A stretch of DNA of 12,305 nucleotides from Methanobacteriota archaeon (GCA_018662715.1 JABJFP010000222.1:1-12305); one strand, 5' to 3'. Shown: positions 1 to 7,182, counted from the stretch's first letter. Notes: generated by a model not told the origin, from the letters alone. A program made the numbers and translations.

Positions 1-218
1 TCTGGAGTCGGCATCTCGCTGCTTAAGGCAAGAAGGATAGAAGGAAGATTTGGTATGACTGCTATCGTATAGGCGAGCAAAAGAGGGGCTAAAAAGAGCC
101 ATTCATTGCTCATCATTTGTTTCGTACGTTCGTGTTGAGGTGCAAACCACATCATCAACCAAAACGGAAGTATATACAAGCTGGAGAACCAAAACAGCAC
201 ATCGATTGTCGTCGTCAT
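1..218 (-). CDS. DUF4281/ABA4-like integral membrane protein, N-terminal part (cut by window edge)
   Basis: The ATG at 218-216 opens a frame that stays open to base 1, giving about 72 residues; the 3' end lies outside the window. The start overlaps the stop of the lipoprotein gene as ATGA (218-215), which supports translational coupling. The peptide begins MTTTIDVLFWFSSLYILPFW, continues LMMWFAPQHERTKQMMSNEW and then a second hydrophobic segment. One membrane helix covers roughly residues 5-26 and another roughly 38-58. A helix ending in LPFWLMM, then a proline-containing turn, a short basic stretch and a second helix is the pattern I recall for DUF4281, the family of plant ABA DEFICIENT 4 (needed for neoxanthin formation). 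The role of prokaryotic members is not established. The family call rests on remembered motif shape, not a search. Confidence 0.7.
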   Translation of the reverse strand, partial: MTTTIDVLFWFSSLYILPFWLMMWFAPQHERTKQMMSNEWLFLAPLLLAYTIAVIPNLPSILLALSSEMPTP

Positions 219-841
219 TGAATCCCTTCTTGTTGGGTCATGATGTTCAATGCTTCCTCTAAAACAGAGGTGTTGGCCCAATATTTGCTGGATGTCCATG
301 CTATGCCGCCCTCGCTGTCAATGACTTGCAGGGTGGGCGTTACCGGTTCCCCAAAGGCAGTGAACAAACCGACGTCTGTCATGCGACCTGTTTCTCGGTC
401 GATTACCGTGGTTGAAGCATCAGGGACAAGAACTGGCCATGGAGCATAATGCTCACTTGAATTGCTACCATAGCGGCGTTCCATATCTTCACTCGTCTCA
501 AACTCAGGGTAACGATGTACGGAGATAATCGTGGTCGTGTTTGAGATGTTTCCGGCGTTAAGTTCGCTTCGTATGAGATCGGTCCAATCATGGCAGCCAC
601 TGCAACCTGATGCGACCCAAAGCATGAGAATAGGTCCGTCGAAACTGTTACGTAAATCGTGCTGGCTTCCCAAGTCTTCTACTCGGTCCAATGTTGGAGC
701 GCTGAACGATATTTTTGAGGGAATGGGAGTGGATTCTGTAGACTCATTAGACTCCATTGCATCCATTTCCAAGGGTGCCGTACAACCCGCAAGAACAAGA
801 ATGCTAATCACACACAAGACAAGGACTACGATGTTCTTCAT
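215..841 (-). CDS. Thioredoxin-like lipoprotein (TlpA/DsbE-type fold, CxxC)
   Basis: This 208-residue protein starts with a lipoprotein signal: lysine at position 2, a hydrophobic run at about 4-18, and the lipobox LAGC with Cys20 as the likely lipidated residue. A low-complexity Ser/Thr/Glu linker (about 25-45) tethers the fold outside the membrane. The core has a beta strand (ILMLWVAS) leading into C80-S-G-C83, and a later P-V-T-P-T segment with P169 as the likely cis-proline facing the CxxC pair. This order is typical of extracytoplasmic thiol-disulfide proteins, so it probably reduces, oxidises or isomerises cysteines on the outer face; its partner is unknown. His84 makes the motif CxxCH, but the fold argues against haem binding. 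It begins 38 bp after the five-TM gene and overlaps the next gene by ATGA. A weak GGAACC precedes the ATG, and a TATA-like box sits about 25 bp upstream. Confidence 0.85.
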   Translation of the reverse strand: MKNIVVLVLCVISILVLAGCTAPLEMDAMESNESTESTPIPSKISFSAPTLDRVEDLGSQHDLRNSFDGPILMLWVASGCSGCHDWTDLIRSELNAGNISNTTTIISVHRYPEFETSEDMERRYGSNSSEHYAPWPVLVPDASTTVIDRETGRMTDVGLFTAFGEPVTPTLQVIDSEGGIAWTSSKYWANTSVLEEALNIMTQQEGIQ

Positions 842-861
842 GGTTCCAATTTAGTCCTTGA

Positions 862-870
862 CTATTTGAA
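862..870 (-). promoter_or_regulatory. TATA-like box upstream of the lipoprotein gene
   Basis: TTCAAATAG on the minus strand is centred about 25 bp before the ATG at 841. That is where an archaeal TATA box would sit for a leaderless or nearly leaderless transcript. It lies inside a 38-bp gap and could give the last two genes of the cluster an independent promoter. The match to a consensus TATA box is only moderate. Confidence 0.35.
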
Positions 871-879
871 GCGGTGTTC

Positions 880-1422
880 TCACCAAGGAAACATAAGTAC
901 CCAATAGATACCATCCCAAAAGGTACATTGAATCGAGAGCATGACTGAACCGATGACAACACGGTTGGCATGCGGTAGAGTCTCACGGGAAGACCAAGCA
1001 AGGACTCCAAATCCAACAGAGGCAATACCTGCCGTCACCAAAAGACCGATCGTAACTACTGTCAACAAGAGGCTTGGCCCTTCGAGGTGCATACGAGTTG
1101 CATCTATCCAGAGCATGGACGGAATGAGAAACGCTGCGTAGAGAAGGAGCAATCTCTGTGTTCCTTTTCCGTCTGGTTCACGCCCTGGCCATTGTAGCGT
1201 TGCCACTTCATCTTCGCTCCATCCGAAGAAAAACTGGTACCACATCAGCAGGTATCCCACCGCTGCAACAAACATCCACGGTACAATGAACTGCTGCATT
1301 GATGAAGACACTCCCCCCCAGTAATCAAGAGGGTCATTTACCGCATTAACGCCACGGATGTAGGAAAGTAGGATCAACGGACCCGTGAAAAAGGAAAACC
1401 AAAACACAGTCTTTCTGTTCAT
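880..1422 (-). CDS. Unrecognised five-TM membrane protein
   Basis: I do not recognise this 180-residue protein. Hydrophobic segments at roughly 6-22, 45-66, 89-106, 115-143 and 153-177 suggest five membrane helices. They are joined by short loops, including a charged, glycine-rich one at about 68-88 (SEDEV...PGREPDGKG). It is rich in tryptophan and aromatics (WYQFFFGW, FWDGIYW). It has no signal cleavage site, cysteine pair or obvious catalytic motif; the only cysteine is C166. Its ATG overlaps the stop of the RND exporter as ATGA (1422-1419), so the two proteins are probably made together, and an accessory or assembly role for the exporter is a reasonable guess. A run of seven C (1313-1319) lies inside the gene and the frame reads through it intact. 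The stop is TGA at 882-880. Confidence 0.8.
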   Translation of the reverse strand: MNRKTVFWFSFFTGPLILLSYIRGVNAVNDPLDYWGGVSSSMQQFIVPWMFVAAVGYLLMWYQFFFGWSEDEVATLQWPGREPDGKGTQRLLLLYAAFLIPSMLWIDATRMHLEGPSLLLTVVTIGLLVTAGIASVGFGVLAWSSRETLPHANRVVIGSVMLSIQCTFWDGIYWVLMFPW

Positions 1423-4208
1423 TCTTCACTTCCTCCGTGATTTTTTGCAGAAAGGGCAGCTGTTCGTCGAAGGAAGGGGCTGTAGAGAGCCGGGAGGATA
1501 AGCAAACTCGAAAGCAAAGCAAGCGTGATGGCGACCACGAAAGCTTGTCCGAACAAGCGCAGAGGTAGCAGTGCAGACAAATTCAGTACTGCAAATCCTC
1601 CTGCAGTAGTCAATGCAGCCCCACCCATGGCGCGCCCTGTTGTGGCGGTTGAACGAGCAACCCATTCATGTGGGGTGCCAAACGGTGAATGTTCCGCCTC
1701 TTCTTCTAACCGAGTCGTGAAGTGAACGGCATAATCAACACCAAGACCGAGGGATAACGCTCCGATGGTTACGGTTTGGGAATTGATATTGTAGCCGGTA
1801 TAGCCCATCAATCCGTACACCCAAACAACGACCATCATCAATGGAATCCAAGAAACAAAACCTCGTTGCATACCTTCTTTGAGGTTATTCTGATTCCGAG
1901 CAGTGTGAATTCCGGTCAACATGAGAAGAATGACTACTGCAACGATTGCTGTGGATTGAATTGAAGCATTGGCTACATCAGAAGTGGTTTGTGCATTGAT
2001 GAGGCTACGTCCGCTCAGGCGCAACGTGAAACTTTCGTCAATGTCGTCCGACATGACAACGATGGCTGCTTCCATTCGGTCAGCAAAGGCTACGGTTGCA
2101 GCCCAGTCCAAGGTTTCTGCTTGGAACGAAATGACGGTTTGGTCACCATCGCGTGCGAGAAGACTCTTTGTCATTTCAATGCCAGTTGTATTTTCTAACG
2201 CCCAAGTTTCGAGAGCCTGCCATGCATTATCGCTTCCATCATCAATTGATGTGAGCAGTTCATCAAGGCCGCTATCTTGTAATCTGGCTTGCTCAAGAAC
2301 GTCCCATAACCCGTTGGGGACGCCGTTAACATCCGGATTAGTACTGAGGTCTGCAGAAGCGACCTGCCAGGCATTTCTACCCGACTCCGACATGATGTCA
2401 CCGTCAAGAACGATGTAGAGCGGTGAACGGCTTGTTCCGAATTCATCACTAATTAGAAGGAAATCCCCCACTACAGGAACTGAAGTATCGAGTTGGTCCC
2501 GTTGTTCAAAAGCCACTTCCAGTTGTTGGAATCCAAAGAACATCGGTACGAGCAGCAATACGGCGATCACACCGACTAACTTGGGCCGTTGGGAAAGTGT
2601 TGCAATATTATTGCTAATGGGTCCAACCTTCACCTTACTGGCCTTGCTGAGCGGAAGACGCTTAGTAGGTAAGATAAGCATCAATGCCGGGAGTGCTGAT
2701 ATGCTCAAGAGATAGATGAAGAAGAGACCAATTGCGATGACGGTTCCAAACACTTGCAAAAATGCAAGGCTAGAAAGGCGGAATGATAGGAACCCAACAA
2801 TGTCGGTAAAGATTGCAATCAGAAGTGCTATTGACGTGAGAATGGTTCCTTGACGAATTGCTTTTTGGCGAATGGCGAATTCAAAATCCTTTAGTGTTTC
2901 ACGGCCCATAGGGTTTCGCTGTTCTTCATCATGCAGTTCCTCGCGAATCCGTATCACGACGTGTAAGCCGTAATCAACCCCAATTGCAAGCAGCAACACT
3001 GGTATGGAATTCATAGCAGCGTTGAACGTCATTGGAACACCAGCGAACTGTAGCCAGCCCGACAATCCATAGGTTGCGAGAATCGCAGTTACTGTAAGAC
3101 TCAGAACATACATGGTTTCCCGCACACTGCGGAAGTTAAACCAGAGAATAATACCCAAAATAAGCATTGCAGCGCTGGTTAGGATACCGATTTCTTTGCC
3201 TACCGTGGCCGATGAGTTCTTAGCAAACTGAGCAAATGAAAAGGTACGCAGGTCCTCGTCTCCAGTGGATTCAACAAGAGTGCTCTCAAGGTTTTCTGCC
3301 CATTCGGTGAGGTCAGTTTGCACGTCATCAAGCACATCATATCCATAATCAGCGGGTTCACTGGTTACGACGAGAGTAACAAGAACAGGACCATCGCTTA
3401 CCCAAGGTTCGGTTGAATCCTCACCTGGTAAGCAAGAAAGGATTGCTGCACGGAAGTCAACGCTTTGAAGCCCCATTAGCGGGCCAATTTGTCCTTGAAT
3501 CGGTCCGATAACAGCCATAATTTGACCTATTTCAGCGGGCTCACGACCCACCGATGCGCTCTGCAATTGCCCTGTCAGTAATCCAAGTTCGTCAGAAAGG
3601 TTGGCCCCAGAATCAAGACGGGGAAGCCATTCGGCGGGATTTCCTGCATTCCAATCCGCAAGGCGTTGAGGGGTCACTGGCTCGACCAAGGGAATGTCAA
3701 AGGCAGCGTTGGATAAGTTGGAAAGGGCTGCTGTGAGGTTCTCTTGGCCTTGGGCGCTGAGAACTGCAACGATGGCTTCTTCAAGCGGCTCCAACCAGAC
3801 TGAGGCTGATGATTCGTCTTGGAGCATCTGCCACTGCATAGCATTACTCGCTGGACCGTTATTTGCTTGAGTACCAAATAAGGGGAAATGGTAGGGTTGG
3901 AAATTAGTATCGTTCAGCATCGTTGCTTCAATGGCAGCAAGATGAGTCCATGTATCTCCGTTGAGGAGATCATTTTCCTCTATTTCATCAATGACACGTA
4001 TGAAATCAATGTTTGAACGGTATTCATTTTCAACCTCGTTGAGAAGGTCTACACTCGGGTCATCGGGGAAGAAACCATCCTCACTGTTGTCAAATTGCAG
4101 ATGCATTGCCCCCGATGCAAGCAAGAGAACTGCGAGCATGATGGCCCCAAAGGCTTTCTTTGGATGTTCGACACTTACTTCGGTTAACATCATGAAAGGA
4201 TTTCGCAT
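1419..4208 (-). CDS. RND-superfamily (MMPL-type) exporter
   Basis: This 929-residue protein has the duplicated RND layout. TM1 (17-34) is followed by a large outer loop (about 36-338), TM2-6 (about 339-513), TM7 (545-560), a second outer loop (about 563-745) and TM8-12 (about 746-910). Each half carries the Asp-Tyr pair of the proton relay in its fourth helix: GVDYG (D412, Y413) and GVDYA (D825, Y826), as in MmpL and SSD-type transporters. These proteins use the proton gradient to move lipids or other hydrophobic compounds; the substrate here cannot be read from sequence. The first outer loop is about 120 residues longer than the second. The gene probably heads an operon with the five-TM protein (ATGA overlap), the thioredoxin-like lipoprotein and the ABA4-like protein. 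No Shine-Dalgarno sequence precedes the ATG, but a TATA-like box lies 25 bp upstream, so the mRNA is probably leaderless. Confidence 0.93.
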   Translation of the reverse strand: MRNPFMMLTEVSVEHPKKAFGAIMLAVLLLASGAMHLQFDNSEDGFFPDDPSVDLLNEVENEYRSNIDFIRVIDEIEENDLLNGDTWTHLAAIEATMLNDTNFQPYHFPLFGTQANNGPASNAMQWQMLQDESSASVWLEPLEEAIVAVLSAQGQENLTAALSNLSNAAFDIPLVEPVTPQRLADWNAGNPAEWLPRLDSGANLSDELGLLTGQLQSASVGREPAEIGQIMAVIGPIQGQIGPLMGLQSVDFRAAILSCLPGEDSTEPWVSDGPVLVTLVVTSEPADYGYDVLDDVQTDLTEWAENLESTLVESTGDEDLRTFSFAQFAKNSSATVGKEIGILTSAAMLILGIILWFNFRSVRETMYVLSLTVTAILATYGLSGWLQFAGVPMTFNAAMNSIPVLLLAIGVDYGLHVVIRIREELHDEEQRNPMGRETLKDFEFAIRQKAIRQGTILTSIALLIAIFTDIVGFLSFRLSSLAFLQVFGTVIAIGLFFIYLLSISALPALMLILPTKRLPLSKASKVKVGPISNNIATLSQRPKLVGVIAVLLLVPMFFGFQQLEVAFEQRDQLDTSVPVVGDFLLISDEFGTSRSPLYIVLDGDIMSESGRNAWQVASADLSTNPDVNGVPNGLWDVLEQARLQDSGLDELLTSIDDGSDNAWQALETWALENTTGIEMTKSLLARDGDQTVISFQAETLDWAATVAFADRMEAAIVVMSDDIDESFTLRLSGRSLINAQTTSDVANASIQSTAIVAVVILLMLTGIHTARNQNNLKEGMQRGFVSWIPLMMVVVWVYGLMGYTGYNINSQTVTIGALSLGLGVDYAVHFTTRLEEEAEHSPFGTPHEWVARSTATTGRAMGGAALTTAGGFAVLNLSALLPLRLFGQAFVVAITLALLSSLLILPALYSPFLRRTAALSAKNHGGSEE

Positions 4209-4228
4209 GTTTTTCGCACATCTTCTTT

Positions 4229-4236
4229 CCTTATAA
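4229..4236 (-). promoter_or_regulatory. TATA-like box for the RND exporter cluster (leaderless start)
   Basis: TTATAAGG on the minus strand is centred about 25 bp before the ATG at 4208. No GGAGG-like sequence lies in between. The spacing predicts transcription starting at or next to the A of the start codon, which is common in archaea. Confidence 0.55.
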
Positions 4237-4296
4237 CCGCCTGTTTAGAACTCTCTGAAAATTGCTGAATTCCAAGTCGATGTCATGCTGTGGGTT

Positions 4297-4303
4297 GAAA
4301 TAT
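4297..4303 (+). promoter_or_regulatory. TATA-like box for the tandem GGCT-like gene
   Basis: GAAATAT is centred 24 bp before the ATG at 4324. With no ribosome-binding site nearby it fits a leaderless transcript from 4324, and it helps choose that start over the upstream ATG at 4285. It forms a divergent promoter region with the minus-strand box at 4229-4236. Confidence 0.45.
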
Positions 4304-4323
4304 CCTGGACTGATTATGAGATT

Positions 4324-5196
4324 ATGACCGACACAAAACTGTATTTTGGATACGGGTCAAATATGGACCGTGAGGATTGGGCGCGATGGTGTTCCGATCA
4401 TGGTGCAAAAGCGGCGGGATTGATTGAAATCGGGCCTGCTTGGCTTCCGGATTACACTCTAAAGTTCCATTATTTCTCAAGTAAAAGAAAGTCAGGCGCC
4501 GCTGACGTAGTACCAGCAGGACGTGGTTCTGTGGCCCCTGGACTGTTGTTTGAGGTTGATGAAGAAACGCTCGCTGCGCTTGATGATAAAGAGGGCCTAC
4601 CTTATGCTTACGAGCGAAAAAACGTAACGGTGATAGATGAAAACGGTGCATTGAAACAAGCAATCACGTATATCGTCCAAAAACATCGGTATTCGGGAGA
4701 ATATGAACAACCTGACGCTTCTTATGTTGACCTGATACAACGTAATCTATTGCGTAATAAATTACCAATTGAGAATTTAAATTATGCAATTGAAGATATG
4801 CACGATAAAAAGTTCCTTGACTCCGTATTTGTTTACGGTACGCTACGCCGAGGTGAATCACGCTCAAACATCATGACAGAGGCTGCTGATGGGAGCATGG
4901 AACACGCCACAGTTGGCGGAACGCTCTACAATCATGGCATGTACCCCGGATTGCGAACACACGGCAATGGAACTGTGAGTGGAGAACTCTATCGCTGTCA
5001 CGATATCGCTAACACACTGAAAAGGCTCGATGAAATCGAAGGATTCTCGGCGTATGATGGTCCAGAGGGGCTTTACCACCGAGCAGTAGTGAACGTCACG
5101 ATAGGAAGCGAACAACGATGGGCATGGACATACATTACCAATCTTCCAACCCCGAAGGATTCTATCATCGAAAGCGGCAATTGGCTGGAACGTTGA
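4324..5196 (+). CDS. Tandem two-domain gamma-glutamylcyclotransferase-like protein
   Basis: From ATG 4324 the protein is 290 residues. An ATG at 4285 would add 13 residues (MLWVEISWTDYEI), but 4324 puts the conserved first strand at the N-terminus and has the better TATA spacing. It contains two copies of the AIG2/GGCT fold. Numbered from 4324, the first has FGYGSNM (YGSN at 10-13) and an LDDKEG motif with candidate catalytic Glu90. The second has VYGTLRRG (YGTL at 171-174) and LDEIEG with Glu239. The first resembles GGCT/YGSN-type enzymes and the second the YGTL-type GGACT branch. Family members release 5-oxoproline from gamma-glutamyl compounds or from gamma-glutamyl-lysine. Both glutamates are present, so both domains could be active. 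An AT-rich linker (about 4735-4815) joins the domains. It is the only plus-strand gene, and the substrate is unknown. Confidence 0.87.
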   Translation: MTDTKLYFGYGSNMDREDWARWCSDHGAKAAGLIEIGPAWLPDYTLKFHYFSSKRKSGAADVVPAGRGSVAPGLLFEVDEETLAALDDKEGLPYAYERKNVTVIDENGALKQAITYIVQKHRYSGEYEQPDASYVDLIQRNLLRNKLPIENLNYAIEDMHDKKFLDSVFVYGTLRRGESRSNIMTEAADGSMEHATVGGTLYNHGMYPGLRTHGNGTVSGELYRCHDIANTLKRLDEIEGFSAYDGPEGLYHRAVVNVTIGSEQRWAWTYITNLPTPKDSIIESGNWLER

Positions 5197-5201
5197 AGTG
5201 A

Positions 5202-5666
5202 TTACTCATCGAGTTCCAACAACACAGCACCCTGTGTCACTTGATCCCCTGCTTCAAAATGAACCGCAGTAACGACGCCATCCTTTGCGGCTACGATACG
5301 ATGCTCCATCTTCATTGCTTCAAGGACCATGAGTGGCGTGCCTGATTGAACTTCTTCACCCGTTTTCACAAGGACCTCCAAGACTTTACCTGGCATGGGT
5401 GCAACCAAGCCCCCTTCATGTTGCGAAGAGGAAGAACCTGGCTCAATACGCTCCCAGCGATATGTCTGACCGCGAAGGTGTACCCACCAAACGTCACCAA
5501 CTTTAGCCAAGTGAGCGTAGGCGACTCGTCCGTCGGAAAAATGAACCTTTAGCCGACCATCTCCAGTTTGCTCAAGTGAATGCCCTGCGAGAGCATAACC
5601 TGAATCTGTTCGGGTTAAGCTCACCTCAATTGGCCCGTCCGGAGAGGAAAACTGATGCTGCATCAT
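5202..5666 (-). CDS. Biotin carboxyl carrier subunit (BT + BCCP part of methylcrotonyl-CoA carboxylase alpha)
   Basis: This 154-residue protein holds two parts. Residues about 10-75 form a beta-rich stretch resembling the BT linker domain of acyl-CoA carboxylase alpha chains. Residues about 86-154 form a biotinyl domain with the motif EAMKMEH, in which K119 carries biotin. Two glycine-proline hairpin regions (APMPGKV and the segment near 130-142) match the hammerhead fold. In MccA/LiuD these modules are fused behind the biotin carboxylase; here they are a separate gene overlapping the carboxylase stop by ATGA. The carrier shuttles carboxybiotin between the carboxylase and the LiuB carboxyltransferase. 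Two adjacent ATG codons exist (5666 and 5663). GGAGGT at 5676-5671 is 4 nt from the first and 7 nt from the second, so translation may really start at 5663. The gene ends 5 bp from the convergent GGCT-like gene. Confidence 0.93.
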   Translation of the reverse strand: MMQHQFSSPDGPIEVSLTRTDSGYALAGHSLEQTGDGRLKVHFSDGRVAYAHLAKVGDVWWVHLRGQTYRWERIEPGSSSSQHEGGLVAPMPGKVLEVLVKTGEEVQSGTPLMVLEAMKMEHRIVAAKDGVVTAVHFEAGDQVTQGAVLLELDE

Positions 5667-7171
5667 GGATACCTCCGACTTAATGTTGAAAATGGACTTG
5701 GTAGGCCTTGTGATTCGCCATCCGAACGAGCAGTAAATGTCCGGTGAAGACCCATTGTCTCTCCTGCCGCTGCTGCAAGCAATGATGCATCTTCAAGAAG
5801 AGGAGCAGCGATTGGCTTCCATCCGTTGGGCCAATGGTCGTCGATGGTCGTCGTTGTGGTCGTCCCGTCAACGATGGGTTGAGCATCACATAGTTCTCTA
5901 AGGAAACGAACGTTAGTAGTGGTACCCAGAATCACGAAATCGTCCAACGCCCGACGCATGCGCTGAAGGGCTTCGTCACGAGATGGAGCCCAAACGATGA
6001 GTTTGGCAAGCATCGGGTCGTAGTTTGGCGTAACGTCGTCTCCCTCGCGAACACCGGTATCGAGACGAATCCCCGGGCCTTCTGGAGGCCTAAACACGGC
6101 AAGAGGTCCGATCGATGGTAGGAAGTTGTTAGCAGCATCTTCAGCATAAAGCCGAACCTCAATAGCGTGCCCTCGTATGTTCAAATCTCCACAGGACATG
6201 GGTTGGCCCGAAGCAATTCTCAACTGCTCACGCACGATATCAGTTCCAGTGACGAGTTCTGTTACTGGATGTTCTACCTGAATTCTCGTGTTCATCTCCA
6301 AAAAGAAAAACTCACCCGTGGGGGCCAACAAAAACTCAACCGTACCTGCCCCCTCGTACGAGACTGCTTGAGCTGCTTGAATCGCTGCTTGTCCCATTGA
6401 TTCTCTTAGTTCAGGAGTCATGGTGGGTCCAGGGGACTCTTCAAACACCTTTTGATGGCGTCGTTGAACGCTGCATTCCCTTTCGCCAAGATGGATGGTT
6501 CGGCCGTGACGGTCTGCAAGAACCTGAATCTCAATATGCTTTGAGCCGTTAAGAAGACGTTCAATGTAAATTCGGCCATCGCCAAATGCAGCCAAGGCCT
6601 CACGGCGAGCTCCTTCTGCTGATTGAAGGAAGTCGGCAGGGTCGTAAACAGCCCGCATACCCTTTCCACCGCCTCCACTCGATGCCTTGAGAAGAAGTGG
6701 GTAACCAACACGTTCTGAAGCAGAAAGAAGGGCGTCCATTGCCTCGTTCTCGTCCTCGCTCTCAACTTCCTCGCCAGGGATTACGGGGACGCCCGCATTA
6801 CGCATTGTTTGGCGAGCAGTCATTTTGTCTCCCATTTGTTCTATTGCTTCAGGTGAAGGTCCGATCCAGATGATACCTGATTGTTTTACGGAACGGGCAA
6901 ATGGTGCTCGCTCCGACAAAAAGCCAAACCCTGGGTGGATTGCATCGGAACCTGTTGACAGGGCTGCTTGAATGATTTGCTCCTGGTCAAGATAGGTCGT
7001 TGCGATGGTATCTCCATTCAGTACGACGAGCTCATCGGCCATCTCCGTGAAGAGTGTTCCTTGGTCGTTTGGAGCGCAAACAGCCACGGTTTGAATTCCA
7101 GCTTCTCGACATGCACGCAGAATGCGGCATGCTATTTCACCTCGGTTGGCGACGAGAACTTTGGATATCAT
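5663..7171 (-). CDS. liuD: Biotin carboxylase subunit of methylcrotonyl-CoA carboxylase (split alpha chain)
   Basis: The ATP-grasp biotin carboxylase uses ATP and bicarbonate to carboxylate biotin on the neighbouring carrier. From ATG 7171 it has 502 residues. The N-terminal domain begins KVLVANRGEIACRI; the glycine-rich ATP loop SSGGGGKGM is at 165-173; the active-site stretch RECSVQRRHQK is at 231-241; EMNTRIQVEH is at 292-301; and NYDPMLAKL is at 383-391, typical of MccA/PccA chains. The C-terminus ends just after the SPF-x-x-L segment where fused MccA proteins pass into the BT domain, so carrier and BT are missing here and encoded next door. A TTG at 7177 could add two residues, but GAGG at 7182-7179 is 7 nt from the ATG and only 1 nt from the TTG. 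The liuC stop lies in that ribosome-binding site, so the genes are probably co-translated. Use of liuD is by position and motif; the closely related propionyl-CoA or geranyl-CoA carboxylases are alternatives. Confidence 0.92.
   Translation of the reverse strand: MISKVLVANRGEIACRILRACREAGIQTVAVCAPNDQGTLFTEMADELVVLNGDTIATTYLDQEQIIQAALSTGSDAIHPGFGFLSERAPFARSVKQSGIIWIGPSPEAIEQMGDKMTARQTMRNAGVPVIPGEEVESEDENEAMDALLSASERVGYPLLLKASSGGGGKGMRAVYDPADFLQSAEGARREALAAFGDGRIYIERLLNGSKHIEIQVLADRHGRTIHLGERECSVQRRHQKVFEESPGPTMTPELRESMGQAAIQAAQAVSYEGAGTVEFLLAPTGEFFFLEMNTRIQVEHPVTELVTGTDIVREQLRIASGQPMSCGDLNIRGHAIEVRLYAEDAANNFLPSIGPLAVFRPPEGPGIRLDTGVREGDDVTPNYDPMLAKLIVWAPSRDEALQRMRRALDDFVILGTTTNVRFLRELCDAQPIVDGTTTTTTIDDHWPNGWKPIAAPLLEDASLLAAAAGETMGLHRTFTARSDGESQGLPSPFSTLSRRYP
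5671..5676 (-). promoter_or_regulatory. Shine-Dalgarno site of the biotin carrier gene
   Basis: GGAGGT on the minus strand lies inside the last codons of the biotin carboxylase gene. It is 4 nt from the ATG at 5666 and 7 nt from the ATG at 5663. A strong site at this position indicates that the split of the alpha chain is a real, separately initiated gene and not a sequencing frameshift. Confidence 0.7.
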
Positions 7172-7177
7172 GGTCAA

Positions 7178-7182
7178 TCCTC
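7178..7182 (-). promoter_or_regulatory. Shine-Dalgarno site of the biotin carboxylase gene
   Basis: GAGGA on the minus strand overlaps the TGA stop of liuC (7183-7181). Its GAGG core is 7 nt from the ATG at 7171 but directly abuts the TTG at 7177, so it favours the ATG as the start. Confidence 0.65.

Noticed and set aside
1313..1319. Runs of seven C at 1313-1319 and 7642-7648 as phase-variable tracts or frameshift errors.
   Set aside because: Both frames continue normally across the runs, and the second encodes the conserved Gly-Gly-Gly of the hydratase oxyanion hole.
1969..2418. A 149-codon plus-strand open frame inside the RND exporter gene.
   Set aside because: It is antisense to a clear exporter frame, rich in Ser/Arg and without recognisable motifs, so it is a by-product of the coding strand.
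5197..5201. A shared terminator between the convergent GGCT-like and biotin carrier genes.
   Set aside because: Only 5 bp separate the stops and no T-run or hairpin is visible on either side; any termination signal must lie inside the opposite gene.
7175..7177. TTG as the start of the biotin carboxylase gene.
   Set aside because: It abuts the GAGG site, whereas the ATG six bases downstream has a normal 7-nt spacing.
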